Positions 36,253-44,377 of a stretch of DNA of 64,000 bases are shown in pieces; the first letter of the stretch is position 1, and every line of letters begins with the position of its first letter. The position numbers and the translations under genes are program-made. The DNA comes from Rhizobium sp. S152 (GTDB lineage Bacteria > Pseudomonadota > Alphaproteobacteria > Rhizobiales > Rhizobiaceae): the NCBI RefSeq assembly GCF_030380735.1, contig NZ_JAUDRZ010000003.1, positions 124,001-188,000 of the forward strand, written 5' to 3'. The notes beneath the pieces are model-generated. The model was not told where the DNA came from. It made no database searches and worked only from the letters and a program-made list of their open reading frames with translations.

Positions 36253-36657
36253 ATGAAGCATCTGACCACCTCGATCGCGTCGATCGCATCTGTATTTGTA
36301 ACCGCGGTTGTTCCGCTCTCGGCTGCGCAGGAAAGCTCCCCCAAAACGGATGCGCTGGTCGGTCGCGCTTGGGTAGAGACAAAGCCGCAATCCGGCTTGC
36401 CTGGCGTGATGATGGTGTTTCTTGGCGATGGGACGTTGCTGATGGACTCCTGCTGGGAAACCTATGCGCTTCGCAAGTGGACGCGCACCGGGCCGGATGC
36501 CGTTAGCTGGGATGAGGATGGCGCGAAGGTCTCCGCGAAAATCAAATCGCTGACCCAGAGCCAGCTCACGCTTCAGGTGAAAGCAGGCAAGGATGTGGTT
36601 GAACACCGCTATGCGAGGGGCAGGGCCCCATACGTATGTCCCGATATGAAGCGATAG
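36253..36657 (+). CDS. Exported 134-aa protein of unknown function
   Basis: A 134-aa protein with a signal peptide (MKHLTTSIASIASVFVTAVV, cleavage after LSAA). The mature part has two Cys (DSCWETY, PYVCPDMKR) likely to form a disulfide, and a beta-rich layout resembling small lipocalin-like or META-like domains (GRAWVETKP, MVFLGDGTLLMDSC). Family not certain. The frame is open upstream to 36019, but 36253 has GGAG in front and starts the signal peptide. 46 bp upstream of the glycosidase gene. Confidence 0.7.
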   Translation: MKHLTTSIASIASVFVTAVVPLSAAQESSPKTDALVGRAWVETKPQSGLPGVMMVFLGDGTLLMDSCWETYALRKWTRTGPDAVSWDEDGAKVSAKIKSLTQSQLTLQVKAGKDVVEHRYARGRAPYVCPDMKR

Positions 36658-36703
36658 CCGCTCCGGCGAAGTTCATGCAATCCAAACGGGCGAAGAGCGG
36701 GTC

Positions 36704-37474
36704 ATGAGAGTGCTACCGGGTGCAATGGGATTGGTGTTTGCGACGCTCATGGGCACCGCCTATGCCGCGCAGGCTGACGACCGCCTCTGCGAAGCCGCGA
36801 GCTTTGGCGGTGCCAGCTACGCCGTCTGCACCGTGAAGCGCGATGCCGATGCTGTTCACCTTTTCTGGCGCGGAGCCGACGGTCAGCCCTATCGCACATT
36901 TTCCGCCCTGGCGGACGCCGTCCAAGCTCGAGGACAGACGCTCGCCTTCGCGATGAATGGCGGGATGTTCGATGACGACTTCTCTCCGGTTGGCCTCTAC
37001 GTCGAGGACGGTCGGGAGTTGCGGCCGGTTAATACCGCCAGCCGCCTGGGCTCTCCGGCCTCGGTGCCGAACTTCTACAAGAAACCCAATGGCGTGTTCT
37101 TCATTGACGAAAAAGACGCCGGCATCCTTTCGACGGAAGAGTACTTGAAACGCCGACCGAACGTGAAAATCGCCACGCAATCCGGTCCGATGCTCGTCAT
37201 CAACGGGGTGCTGCATCCGGCCTTTATCCAGGGATCGACCGATCGCAGGCGCCGTGATGGTGTCGGCATCTGCGGCGATGACATAAAATTCGTGATCAGC
37301 GAGGACGACGTGAACTTCCATGACTTCGCGCGCGTGTTTCGCGATGACCTCAAATGCTCGAATGCCCTGTTTCTCGACGGCGGCCGGGGAACGGGTCTCT
37401 ACAGTCCGGAACTCGATCGCAACGATCGCTCGGGACATGGAGGCTACGGGCCGATGATCGCGATCGTGCGATAA
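36704..37474 (+). CDS. Exported phosphodiester glycosidase family protein (DUF2233/NAGPA)
   Basis: A 256-aa periplasmic protein with a signal peptide (about 1-24, ending AYAAQA). The NAGPA-type domain covers the rest: FAMNGGMFDDDFSPVGLYVEDG, QSGPMLVINGVLHPAF, RRDGVGIC and ALFLDGGRGTGLYSP are its conserved blocks. Relatives uncover phosphodiester-linked N-acetylglucosamine or cleave related sugar phosphodiesters at the cell surface. It follows the 134-aa exported protein closely and converges on the altronate operon. Confidence 0.85.
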   Translation: MRVLPGAMGLVFATLMGTAYAAQADDRLCEAASFGGASYAVCTVKRDADAVHLFWRGADGQPYRTFSALADAVQARGQTLAFAMNGGMFDDDFSPVGLYVEDGRELRPVNTASRLGSPASVPNFYKKPNGVFFIDEKDAGILSTEEYLKRRPNVKIATQSGPMLVINGVLHPAFIQGSTDRRRRDGVGICGDDIKFVISEDDVNFHDFARVFRDDLKCSNALFLDGGRGTGLYSPELDRNDRSGHGGYGPMIAIVR

Positions 37475-37498
37475 CGAAGCTGCATCGCACGATTGCTG

Positions 37499-39022
37499 TC
37501 ACATGGTTGCACCGATCTGCCAGGGCACGAACTCGTTTCGCCCATAGCCGAGCAGTTCCGACTTCGACCGCTTGCCCGAGGCCGTGTCGAGGATGATCTG
37601 AAAGATCTCGCGACCTTTCTCTTCAAGCGAAACGCCTTCGATGATGTCGCCGCAGTTGATGTCCATGTCCTCTTCCATCCTCGCATAGAGGTCGGAATTG
37701 GTGGCGAGCTTCAGGGATGGTGTCGGCTTGCACCCATAGGCCGAGCCGCGGCCAGTGGTGAAGCAGATGACATTGGCGCCACCCGCCACCTGGCCGGTCG
37801 CGGCGACGGGGTCGTACCCCGGTGTGTCCATGTAGACGAAGCCCTTGCGCGTCACGCGCTCGGCGTAGCGGTACACTTCACGAAGCGTCGAACTCCCACC
37901 CTTGGCGACCGCACCGAGCGATTTTTCAAGGATCGTGGTCAGGCCGCCCGCCTTGTTGCCGGGCGAGGGGTTGTTGTTCAGTTCGCCACCGGTTCGAGCC
38001 GCATAGTCGCGCCACCATTCGATGAGGTCGACGATCTTCTGCCCGACTTCGGCGCTCTCCGCGCGCCGCGTCAGCAGGTGTTCGGCGCCGAAGATCTCGG
38101 GCGTTTCCGACAGGATCGCGGTGCCGCCGTGGCGCACCAGGATATCGACGGCGACGCCCAGCGCCGGATTGGCGGTCAGTCCGGAATAGCCGTCGGAACC
38201 ACCGCACTGCAGAGCAACCGCTAGCTCCGAAGCTGGAACGGTCTCGCGCACGGACGCGTTTGCCAGCGGCAGCATTTCGCGGATCTTCGCCACGCCGGCC
38301 TCAATCGCCTTGCGCGTGCCGCCAATCTCCTGGATCGTCAAGCTCTGGAAATGAGCGCCGTCGACAATGCCGAACATCTTCTTGAGACGCGGGATCTGGA
38401 ATACCTCGCACCCAAGGCCGATGAGGAGGACGGCGGAGAAATTCGGATGGCTGGCATAACCCCACTGGGTTCTTGCCAGGACATCGAATTCCTCACCCTT
38501 GCTGCCCATGCCGCAACCGGTCCCATGCGTGAAGGGAACGACCCCATCGACATTCGGATAGTCGGCCAGGATTCCGGAACGGTTGAACTCGTCGGCGATA
38601 AAATCGATGACCGTCGCCGAACAGTTCACTGAGCTTAGGATTCCGATGTAGTTGCGAGTGCCGACCCGCCCGTCGGCACGCCGGAAACCCTCGAACGTGG
38701 CCGGCTGCTCACCCGGCAGCAATCCGCTTTCCTCCCTGGCCTCGGATGCGAAGGCATAGTCGCGCTCGAAATCGTGCATGGCGACATTGTGCTCGTGCAC
38801 CCATTCGCCGGCGCCGATATCGCCGCTGGCGAAACCGATGATCTGGCCGAATTTGCGGATAGCCTCACCTGACGCGATCGGCTGAACGGCGATCTTGTGA
38901 CCGCGCGCCACGGGTTGGCCGACAACTATGCCGCCATCGATGGTCTTGCCGGTTGCGAGGCTGTCGATCGCGATCACGACATTGTCGGCCTCGTGAAGTC
39001 GCAGTGTGCGGGGTGAGGTCAT
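37499..39022 (-). CDS. uxaA: Altronate dehydratase family protein
   Basis: A 507-aa UxaA/GarD-type dehydratase that turns D-altronate into 2-keto-3-deoxy-D-gluconate. Residues 5-85 form the SAF domain (LRLHEADNVVIAIDSL, GHKIAVQPI); 100-507 the catalytic part with FRRADGRVGTRNYIGI, THGTGCGMG, LQCGGSDGYSGLTANPALG and CFTTGRGSAYGCKPTPS, whose cysteines bind the iron or metal. Length equals E. coli UxaA (about 495). The ATG at 39022 is just after the stop of the Zn-dehydrogenase, making it the last gene of a seven-gene operon. Altronate versus galactarate preference is inferred from neighbours. Confidence 0.87.
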   Translation of the reverse strand: MTSPRTLRLHEADNVVIAIDSLATGKTIDGGIVVGQPVARGHKIAVQPIASGEAIRKFGQIIGFASGDIGAGEWVHEHNVAMHDFERDYAFASEAREESGLLPGEQPATFEGFRRADGRVGTRNYIGILSSVNCSATVIDFIADEFNRSGILADYPNVDGVVPFTHGTGCGMGSKGEEFDVLARTQWGYASHPNFSAVLLIGLGCEVFQIPRLKKMFGIVDGAHFQSLTIQEIGGTRKAIEAGVAKIREMLPLANASVRETVPASELAVALQCGGSDGYSGLTANPALGVAVDILVRHGGTAILSETPEIFGAEHLLTRRAESAEVGQKIVDLIEWWRDYAARTGGELNNNPSPGNKAGGLTTILEKSLGAVAKGGSSTLREVYRYAERVTRKGFVYMDTPGYDPVAATGQVAGGANVICFTTGRGSAYGCKPTPSLKLATNSDLYARMEEDMDINCGDIIEGVSLEEKGREIFQIILDTASGKRSKSELLGYGRNEFVPWQIGATM

Positions 39023-39027
39023 GGCGA

Positions 39028-40041
39028 TCAGACTTCCAGGATGGCCTTGATGACGCCGGCCTCCGGCCGCAGCCAGTCGTTGAAGAGTTGCGGGGCGTCG
39101 GCAAGCGCACCACGATGCGTGTTGAGCGCGAGAGTCGGCACGCGTCCGGCCTCCATCTGCTTTACGACCTCGGCGAAATCGTCCGGCTGGGCGTTGCGGC
39201 TGGCGTAGAGCGTCGTTTCGCGCTTGTGGAATTCGGGATCGGAGAAGGTGATGTCCTGGCGCACGACGCTGACCAGAACGTATCGGCCGGCATGGGCGAC
39301 GAAGCCGAAACCGCGCTGCATCGCTGCCGCGTTGCCGGTGGCGTCGATCACGACGTCGAAGAAGTCGCCGCCGGTGATCTTTCTGGCTTCCGCCTCGGCG
39401 TCGGGATTGGCGACCAGCGTGCGGTCGGCGCCGAGCGAGGCGACGGTGAAGGCAAGCCTGTCTTCGCGCATGTCCATGACGGTCACATCGGCGCCGCGTG
39501 CCTTGGCGAAGATGATCGCCGACATGCCGATCGGCCCTGAGCCAACGACTAGCACGCGGTCGGCGGCAGTGATGCCGCCGCGCTTCACGCCGTGCGCGCC
39601 GATCGCCAGGAACTCGATCATGGCGGCTTCGTCCAGCGATGCATTGCTGGCCGAGATCACGTTCTGCTCGGGAACGCAGAGATATTCGCTCATGCCGCCG
39701 TCGCGATGCACGCCGAGAACCGCGATGTTCTGGCAGGCGTTGGTGACACCGCGGCTGCAGGCCACGCACTTGCCGCAGGAGAGGTAGGGGACGATGTAGA
39801 CGTTGTCGCCCTTCGAAAGCCGCGACGAGCTCGGCGCCTCCTCGACCGTGCCGGAGAGTTCGTGACCCATGACGCGCGGATATTCGAGGAAAGGATGCTT
39901 GCCCTGGTAGATGTGGAAATCGGTCCCGCAGATGCCGACGCGACGGATGCGAACCAGCACTTCTCCTTCCCGGGGAACGGGAACGTCACGCTGGATCAGG
40001 GACAGCTTGCCGGGTTCGTCGCAGATCAATGCTCTCATCAT
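39028..40041 (-). CDS. Zinc-type alcohol dehydrogenase, L-galactonate 5-dehydrogenase-like
   Basis: A 337-aa medium-chain dehydrogenase. Catalytic zinc residues are Cys38 (GICGTDFH) and His60-Glu61 (GHELSG); structural zinc is held by Cys89, Cys92, Cys95 and Cys103. The NAD site is VVGSGPIGMSAIIFA. It resembles the LgoD/RspB group, in which LgoD oxidises L-galactonate to D-tagaturonate. In this operon that product would go to the reductase at 43056 and then to the altronate dehydratase. Gulonate or another polyol acid is an alternative. The ATG-ATG start leaves one residue uncertain. Confidence 0.82.
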   Translation of the reverse strand: MMRALICDEPGKLSLIQRDVPVPREGEVLVRIRRVGICGTDFHIYQGKHPFLEYPRVMGHELSGTVEEAPSSSRLSKGDNVYIVPYLSCGKCVACSRGVTNACQNIAVLGVHRDGGMSEYLCVPEQNVISASNASLDEAAMIEFLAIGAHGVKRGGITAADRVLVVGSGPIGMSAIIFAKARGADVTVMDMREDRLAFTVASLGADRTLVANPDAEAEARKITGGDFFDVVIDATGNAAAMQRGFGFVAHAGRYVLVSVVRQDITFSDPEFHKRETTLYASRNAQPDDFAEVVKQMEAGRVPTLALNTHRGALADAPQLFNDWLRPEAGVIKAILEV

Positions 40042-40144
40042 TCACTCTTCGCGCGCCGGGTGGACCCTGGCGCATCACCTTGAGGACTTCGTTGGGAGGA
40101 AGCGCCGGGTGGCCGGCGCTTCATCTTTGCTGGGGTGGCCAGGT

Positions 40145-40948
40145 TCAGGTCTTCGGCATTTCCGCCGGCAGAGCGACGCCGTTGTACTTCTGGTAGATCT
40201 CGTTGAGTTTGCCATTCGCGAGGTTCTTGGCAATCCACTCGTTCAAGGTCGTGCGCAGCGCATCGTCGCCCTTGCGAACGCCGACGGCATAGGGGTTCGT
40301 CTTCAGCACGAGCTTGACCTCGAGCGGGTCGTCGGAGCGGCGCTGGTTGACGGCCGCCATGACCTGCGGCGAGGACGCCATGATTGGCACCTGGCCGGAA
40401 ACGAGCGCGGTGATCAGCGTGGCGTCGTCGTCGTAGCGAACCATCTCGGCGCCCTGCGCCTCCGTCGTCGCGACCTTGTCGTTGGTCGAGCCGCGCGTCG
40501 TGCCAAGACGCTTGCCGACGACATCGGCGATGCTCTTGATCTCGGTGCTCTTCGGAGCGGCGATGACGATCTGGATGACGCCATAAGCGTCGCTGAAGTC
40601 GATGACCTTCTTGCGCTCCTCGTTGACGCTGAACGAGGCCATGACGATGTCGGCCTTGTTGGTCAGCAGGAAGGGGACGCGGTTCGGGCTGGTGACCGGC
40701 ACGATCTCCAGCGGGTAGCCCAGATCGGCGGCGAGCAGCTTGGCGGTCTCGACGTCGGAGCCGGTTGGCTGCATCGAGGCGTCGCTCATGCCGAAGGGCG
40801 GCGAGCCGAGATCGATGGCGACAAGCAGCTTCTTGCGCTCCTTGATGGTCTCCAGTGTATCGGCAAGCGCCCGGCTCGGCATGGTGCCGAGAACAGTGGT
40901 TGCAGCCAGTGCGCCGGCGACGCCGGCCATGAATGTTCTACGCTTCAT
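40145..40948 (-). CDS. Amino-acid-type (PAAT) ABC transporter substrate-binding protein
   Basis: A 267-aa periplasmic binding protein of the PAAT group (SBP_bac_3). The N-terminus MKRRTFMAGVAGALAATTVL carries a twin-arginine-like signal. The mature fold shows LLVAIDLGSPPFG, NRVPFLLTNKADIVMASFSVNEERKKVIDFSDAY and YAVGVRKGDDALRTTLNEW. The ATG at 40948 follows GGAG; a GTG four codons upstream is less likely. Although related to amino-acid binders, it sits between sugar-acid enzymes, so its ligand is probably a sugar acid or amino-sugar acid. Confidence 0.87.
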   Translation of the reverse strand: MKRRTFMAGVAGALAATTVLGTMPSRALADTLETIKERKKLLVAIDLGSPPFGMSDASMQPTGSDVETAKLLAADLGYPLEIVPVTSPNRVPFLLTNKADIVMASFSVNEERKKVIDFSDAYGVIQIVIAAPKSTEIKSIADVVGKRLGTTRGSTNDKVATTEAQGAEMVRYDDDATLITALVSGQVPIMASSPQVMAAVNQRRSDDPLEVKLVLKTNPYAVGVRKGDDALRTTLNEWIAKNLANGKLNEIYQKYNGVALPAEMPKT

Positions 40949-40999
40949 TGTATTCTCCACCCTTTTTCATCCTACCAAGAAAATATCCGGCAGTGGTCC

Positions 41000-41728
41000 T
41001 CAAAGACCGCTGCCAACGAAGTCGCGCAGTTCCTGTGTCTGCGGGTTCTCGAGCATCGCGCCCGGTCCGGTTTCCCAGACCTGGCCGTGGTGCATGTAAA
41101 TGACCTTCGACGCCACCTTGCGGGCGAAGGCCATTTCGTGTGTGACGAGGATCATCGTCATGCCGCCGCGCGCAAGATCCTCCATGACCTTCAGCACTTC
41201 GCCGGTCAGCTGCGGATCGAGCGCCGAGGTCACTTCATCGAACAGCATCAGCTTCGGCTTCATCGCCAGCGAGCGGGCGATGGCCACGCGCTGCTGCTGC
41301 CCCCCGGACAGCTGTTCCGGGAAATGCTCCGCCTTGGCCTCGAGTCCCACACGGGCCAACACTTCGCGGGCGAGATCGCGCGCCGCGGATTTGTTGAGCT
41401 TCTTCACGCAGGTCGGCGCCAGCATGATGTTCTGCTCGGCCGTCAGGTGCGGAAAGAGGTTGTAGCTCTGGAAGACGATGCCGACATCGCGACGCAACGC
41501 GTTCTTGTTCATGTTCGGATCGTGCACGGCGTGATCGCAGACTTCGATCGTGCCATCCTCAATCGTCTCCAGCGCATTGATACAGCGCAGCGCCGTCGAC
41601 TTGCCGGAACCCGATTGACCGATGACGGCTGCCACTTCGCCGCGTCCGACCTCGAAGGATACGCCGTTCAGGACCTTAACGGCACCGAAAGCCTTGTGGA
41701 CGTTGGTGAGTTTAACGATGGGCGACAT
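41000..41728 (-). CDS. PAAT ABC transporter ATP-binding protein
   Basis: A 242-aa ATPase of the GlnQ/HisP group. GQSGSGKST is Walker A, VFQSYNLFPHLTAEQNI the Q-loop, LSGGQQQRVAIARSLA the signature, KLMLFDEVTSALDP Walker B, and VTHEMAFA the switch His. It powers uptake with the two permeases upstream. The ATG at 41728 overlaps the preceding permease gene by 17 bp; the longer frame to 41914 is not coding. Confidence 0.9.
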   Translation of the reverse strand: MSPIVKLTNVHKAFGAVKVLNGVSFEVGRGEVAAVIGQSGSGKSTALRCINALETIEDGTIEVCDHAVHDPNMNKNALRRDVGIVFQSYNLFPHLTAEQNIMLAPTCVKKLNKSAARDLAREVLARVGLEAKAEHFPEQLSGGQQQRVAIARSLAMKPKLMLFDEVTSALDPQLTGEVLKVMEDLARGGMTMILVTHEMAFARKVASKVIYMHHGQVWETGPGAMLENPQTQELRDFVGSGL

Positions 41729-42365
41729 TGAGCTTCCTCTCGAGGGTGCGGCTCCAAACCGAAAGCGGAAAGCAGATGGCAAAGTAAAACAGCGCCACCA
41801 CGATGAAGACGGTGAAGGGTTCGAAGATCGAATTGTTGATGAGCTTGCCGGCCTGCGACAGTTCGACGAAGCCGACAACGGAAGCAAGCGAGGTGTTCTT
41901 GACGATCTGGACAAGGAAACCGACCGTCGGCGGCGTGGCGATGCGCAGCGCCTGCGGCATGATCACCTTCACCATGCGCTGCCAGCGCGACAGCGCTAGG
42001 CACTCCGCCGCTTCCCACTGCGTCTTCGGCACGGATTCGATGCAGCCGCGCCAGATTTCGCCCAGGAAGCCCGAGCTGTAGATGATGAGACCGGCGGCGG
42101 CGGCGAGGATCGCCGGCACTTGGTCGAAGCCCAGAATGGCGATGCCGAAATAGATGAGGAACAGAAGCACCAGCAGCGGCGTGCCTTGGACGAGCTGGAT
42201 ATAGCCGGCCGCGGCCATTCTTACGGCCCGGAGAGGACTGATGCGCGCCAACGCGACCGCAAAGCCGAGCAGGCCGCCGCCGATGAAGGCGATTGCCGAC
42301 AGGCCGATGGTCCACATCGCCGCCCAGCCGAGAAACTCGAGATGAATGATGCTGAAACTTGGCAT
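41712..42365 (-). CDS. PAAT ABC transporter permease 1
   Basis: A 217-aa inner-membrane permease with about five helices. The HisM-type start LGWAAMWTIGLSAIAFIGGG, the YIQLVQGTPLLVLLFLIYFG block and the EAA loop (WEAAECLALSRWQRMVKVIMPQAL) identify it. It pairs with the permease at 42376 to form the channel. The start at 42365 is 10 bp after that gene's stop. Confidence 0.9.
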   Translation of the reverse strand: MPSFSIIHLEFLGWAAMWTIGLSAIAFIGGGLLGFAVALARISPLRAVRMAAAGYIQLVQGTPLLVLLFLIYFGIAILGFDQVPAILAAAAGLIIYSSGFLGEIWRGCIESVPKTQWEAAECLALSRWQRMVKVIMPQALRIATPPTVGFLVQIVKNTSLASVVGFVELSQAGKLINNSIFEPFTVFIVVALFYFAICFPLSVWSRTLERKLNVAHR

Positions 42366-42375
42366 CGCGGTCCCC

Positions 42376-43059
42376 TTACAGTGCCGTGCCGAGCTTGCGC
42401 CGGCGTACGAAGAGCCCAAGACCGAGCAGCCACAGGGCAATGCGGACGACGAAGGACAGGATGATGTAAAGGATGCCGACCACGATATAGGTCTCGAAGC
42501 TGCGGAAGGTATCCGACTGTATACGGTTCGCCACGGCCGTCAGTTCCTCGGCGGAAATCTGCGAGGTGATCGAGGAGGCGAGCATCAGGAGCACGTACTG
42601 GCTGGTCAGCGCCGGATAGACGCGCTCGATCGCCGGGCGGATGACGACGTGCCAGTAAATCTGGCTGCGTGAAAGCCCAAGACATTCCGCCGCTTCGATC
42701 TGCGCCTTGTGCACCGATTGCAGGCCGGCGCGGACGATCTCGCAGGTATAGGCGCCGACGTTGACCACGAGGGCGATCACGGCCGCCATGTTGGCGGAGA
42801 CATGGACGCCGAGCGTCGCGATGCCGAAATAGACCAGAAACACCTGCACCAGCAGCGGCGTATTGCGGATCACCTCGACATAGGTGGCGACGAGGCCGCG
42901 CACCCACGGGCCGCCATCGGCGCGGCCGATCGCGCAGAGCGTGCCGAGCACGAAGCCGATGACCGTCGAAAGGACCGAGAGCTGCAGCGTCAGCCAGACG
43001 CCAAGCGCGAATTCCCGCCAATATGGCAGGAGAGACGCGAAATCGAACTGGTAAGTCAT
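42376..43059 (-). CDS. PAAT ABC transporter permease 2
   Basis: A 227-aa permease of the same family. YWREFALGVWLTLQLSVLSTVIG opens helix 1, VEVIRNTPLLVQVFLVYFG is the conserved block and IEAAECLGLSRSQIYWHVVIRPA the EAA loop that docks the ATPase. The ATG at 43059 overlaps the stop of the dehydrogenase by 4 bp (ATGA), so transport and metabolism are translationally coupled. Confidence 0.9.
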   Translation of the reverse strand: MTYQFDFASLLPYWREFALGVWLTLQLSVLSTVIGFVLGTLCAIGRADGGPWVRGLVATYVEVIRNTPLLVQVFLVYFGIATLGVHVSANMAAVIALVVNVGAYTCEIVRAGLQSVHKAQIEAAECLGLSRSQIYWHVVIRPAIERVYPALTSQYVLLMLASSITSQISAEELTAVANRIQSDTFRSFETYIVVGILYIILSFVVRIALWLLGLGLFVRRRKLGTAL

Positions 43060-44189
43060 GCCTGATATCCACTTTCCGAATAGCGCGCCGCAAGCGCCTT
43101 CAGGACGGGGGCGTCGTGGGGTTTCCCTGATGATCCGACCCAATCGAGGAAGGCGGCGATGCGGCGTTCGACCTTCTGCGCGTGATGCTGCGCGATGTCG
43201 GCGATGCGGTGGTTGAGGAAGGGATTGAGGAAGCGATCGAGCGTCGTCGCGACGTAGGCGCGCGCCTCGTTTTCCATTCCCTTCACGGCGAAGCCAGGGA
43301 TCACCTCGTCGCGATAGATCGCATCCAGCCGACCGCGTATGGCTGCGTCGGCGAGGATCTCGCGGACGGTCTCGTTGCGGTCGCGACCTTCCGATGCCCA
43401 GGTCTCGGCGAGCCAGGTATGCCCGAGGTTGAGGATATGCAGCTTCAGCCGTTCGTAGGGCTCCAGATCGTCGGCAAGAACGATGCTCGCATGCGTGCAG
43501 GGCGCGCGAACGCCTGGAGCGTTCTTGATCACCCAGATCGCATAGGGCTCGGCAACCGCGCCAACCGGCTCAATCGCTTCGGAGACGATGCGGTCGACCA
43601 GAGTATCGGCGAACGCCACGTCGCGATCGAGCCACGCGAAAAAGTCTTCGGGCAGATCGTACCGGCGGGCGCTCTCAACCACCGCCTTCTTCAGTGCCTG
43701 CCCGTTGCCGGTAACCAGTTCGCAGGGCAGTACCACTAGCGCCTTGCCCGAGGATTTCCAGCGAAGACAGAGCAATGCGGCAAGCTTGGCCGGAAAGGAT
43801 TTTGGCGCGATGCCTTCGGAGATAGCCGTATCGTCGGCCGAGAGCTGGTAGCCCGTGTCGCCCGTGTTGGAGACGATGAACTCGGTTTCTTCGGCGAACA
43901 GTCTCGAAATTTCCGGCCAATCGGCCGAGGCCGACAGTCCGCCGGTGACGCTGCGAACCATCACGGTCCTGTCGATGACATCGGAGCCCTCAACGCCGCG
44001 GATGACGATCGGGTATCCATCAGGATTGCCGAAGGCCGCGACCCTGCCGCTTCGATCGGCCGAGCCTGAGGCCTGAATGACGGTAATCGGCCCGGCGTTC
44101 TCGCCCGCCTCACGCGCCTCGTGAACGAAGAGCGCGGCGTGCGCCTGCAGGAAGCGGCTGGTACCGAACTGGAGGATTTTGCCGGTCAT
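43056..44189 (-). CDS. Mannitol dehydrogenase family protein, tagaturonate reductase-like
   Basis: A 377-aa polyol-specific long-chain dehydrogenase/reductase. ILQFGTSRFLQAH is the N-terminal cofactor motif, FIVSNTGDTGYQ a central block, and LKLHILNLGHTWLAE the catalytic Lys-x4-Asn-x2-His signature. It is about 100 residues shorter than E. coli UxaB/UxuB (about 480) and closer in length to mannitol-1-phosphate dehydrogenase. In this operon a role reducing D-tagaturonate to D-altronate is the best fit. It is the first gene of the seven-gene operon, reading away from the divergent regulator. Confidence 0.8.
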   Translation of the reverse strand: MTGKILQFGTSRFLQAHAALFVHEAREAGENAGPITVIQASGSADRSGRVAAFGNPDGYPIVIRGVEGSDVIDRTVMVRSVTGGLSASADWPEISRLFAEETEFIVSNTGDTGYQLSADDTAISEGIAPKSFPAKLAALLCLRWKSSGKALVVLPCELVTGNGQALKKAVVESARRYDLPEDFFAWLDRDVAFADTLVDRIVSEAIEPVGAVAEPYAIWVIKNAPGVRAPCTHASIVLADDLEPYERLKLHILNLGHTWLAETWASEGRDRNETVREILADAAIRGRLDAIYRDEVIPGFAVKGMENEARAYVATTLDRFLNPFLNHRIADIAQHHAQKVERRIAAFLDWVGSSGKPHDAPVLKALAARYSESGYQA

Positions 44190-44289
44190 GCGCGAACCGG
44201 CGCAGATGGGGCGGTCCCGGCCATATGGCCGAACCTATGCTCGCAAAAAAACATTCGTAAGCCTCCCATCTCCTGTTTCTTATGCATAT

Positions 44290-44318
44290 AAAACAGCTAT
44301 AATGACGTCAACTGTTTT
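44290..44318. promoter_or_regulatory. Candidate operator between the sugar-acid operon and its regulator
   Basis: AAAACAG (44290-44296) and CTGTTTT (44312-44318) form an inverted repeat around 15 bp, and the flanks ATAT and TTATAT extend it. It lies 100 bp upstream of the operon start and 60 bp upstream of the regulator. FCD-type regulators bind AT-rich dyads in such positions. Confidence 0.45.
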
Positions 44319-44377
44319 TTATATATAATTATCCGCTCGTATGCGGGCCAGGAATTTCGGGTGCGAGGAGGGGTCGT

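Noticed and set aside
39911..41731. A 606-codon + strand frame over the PAAT transporter genes.
   Set aside because: Antisense to the binding protein, ATPase and part of the dehydrogenase; composition is Arg/His/Asp-rich shadow.
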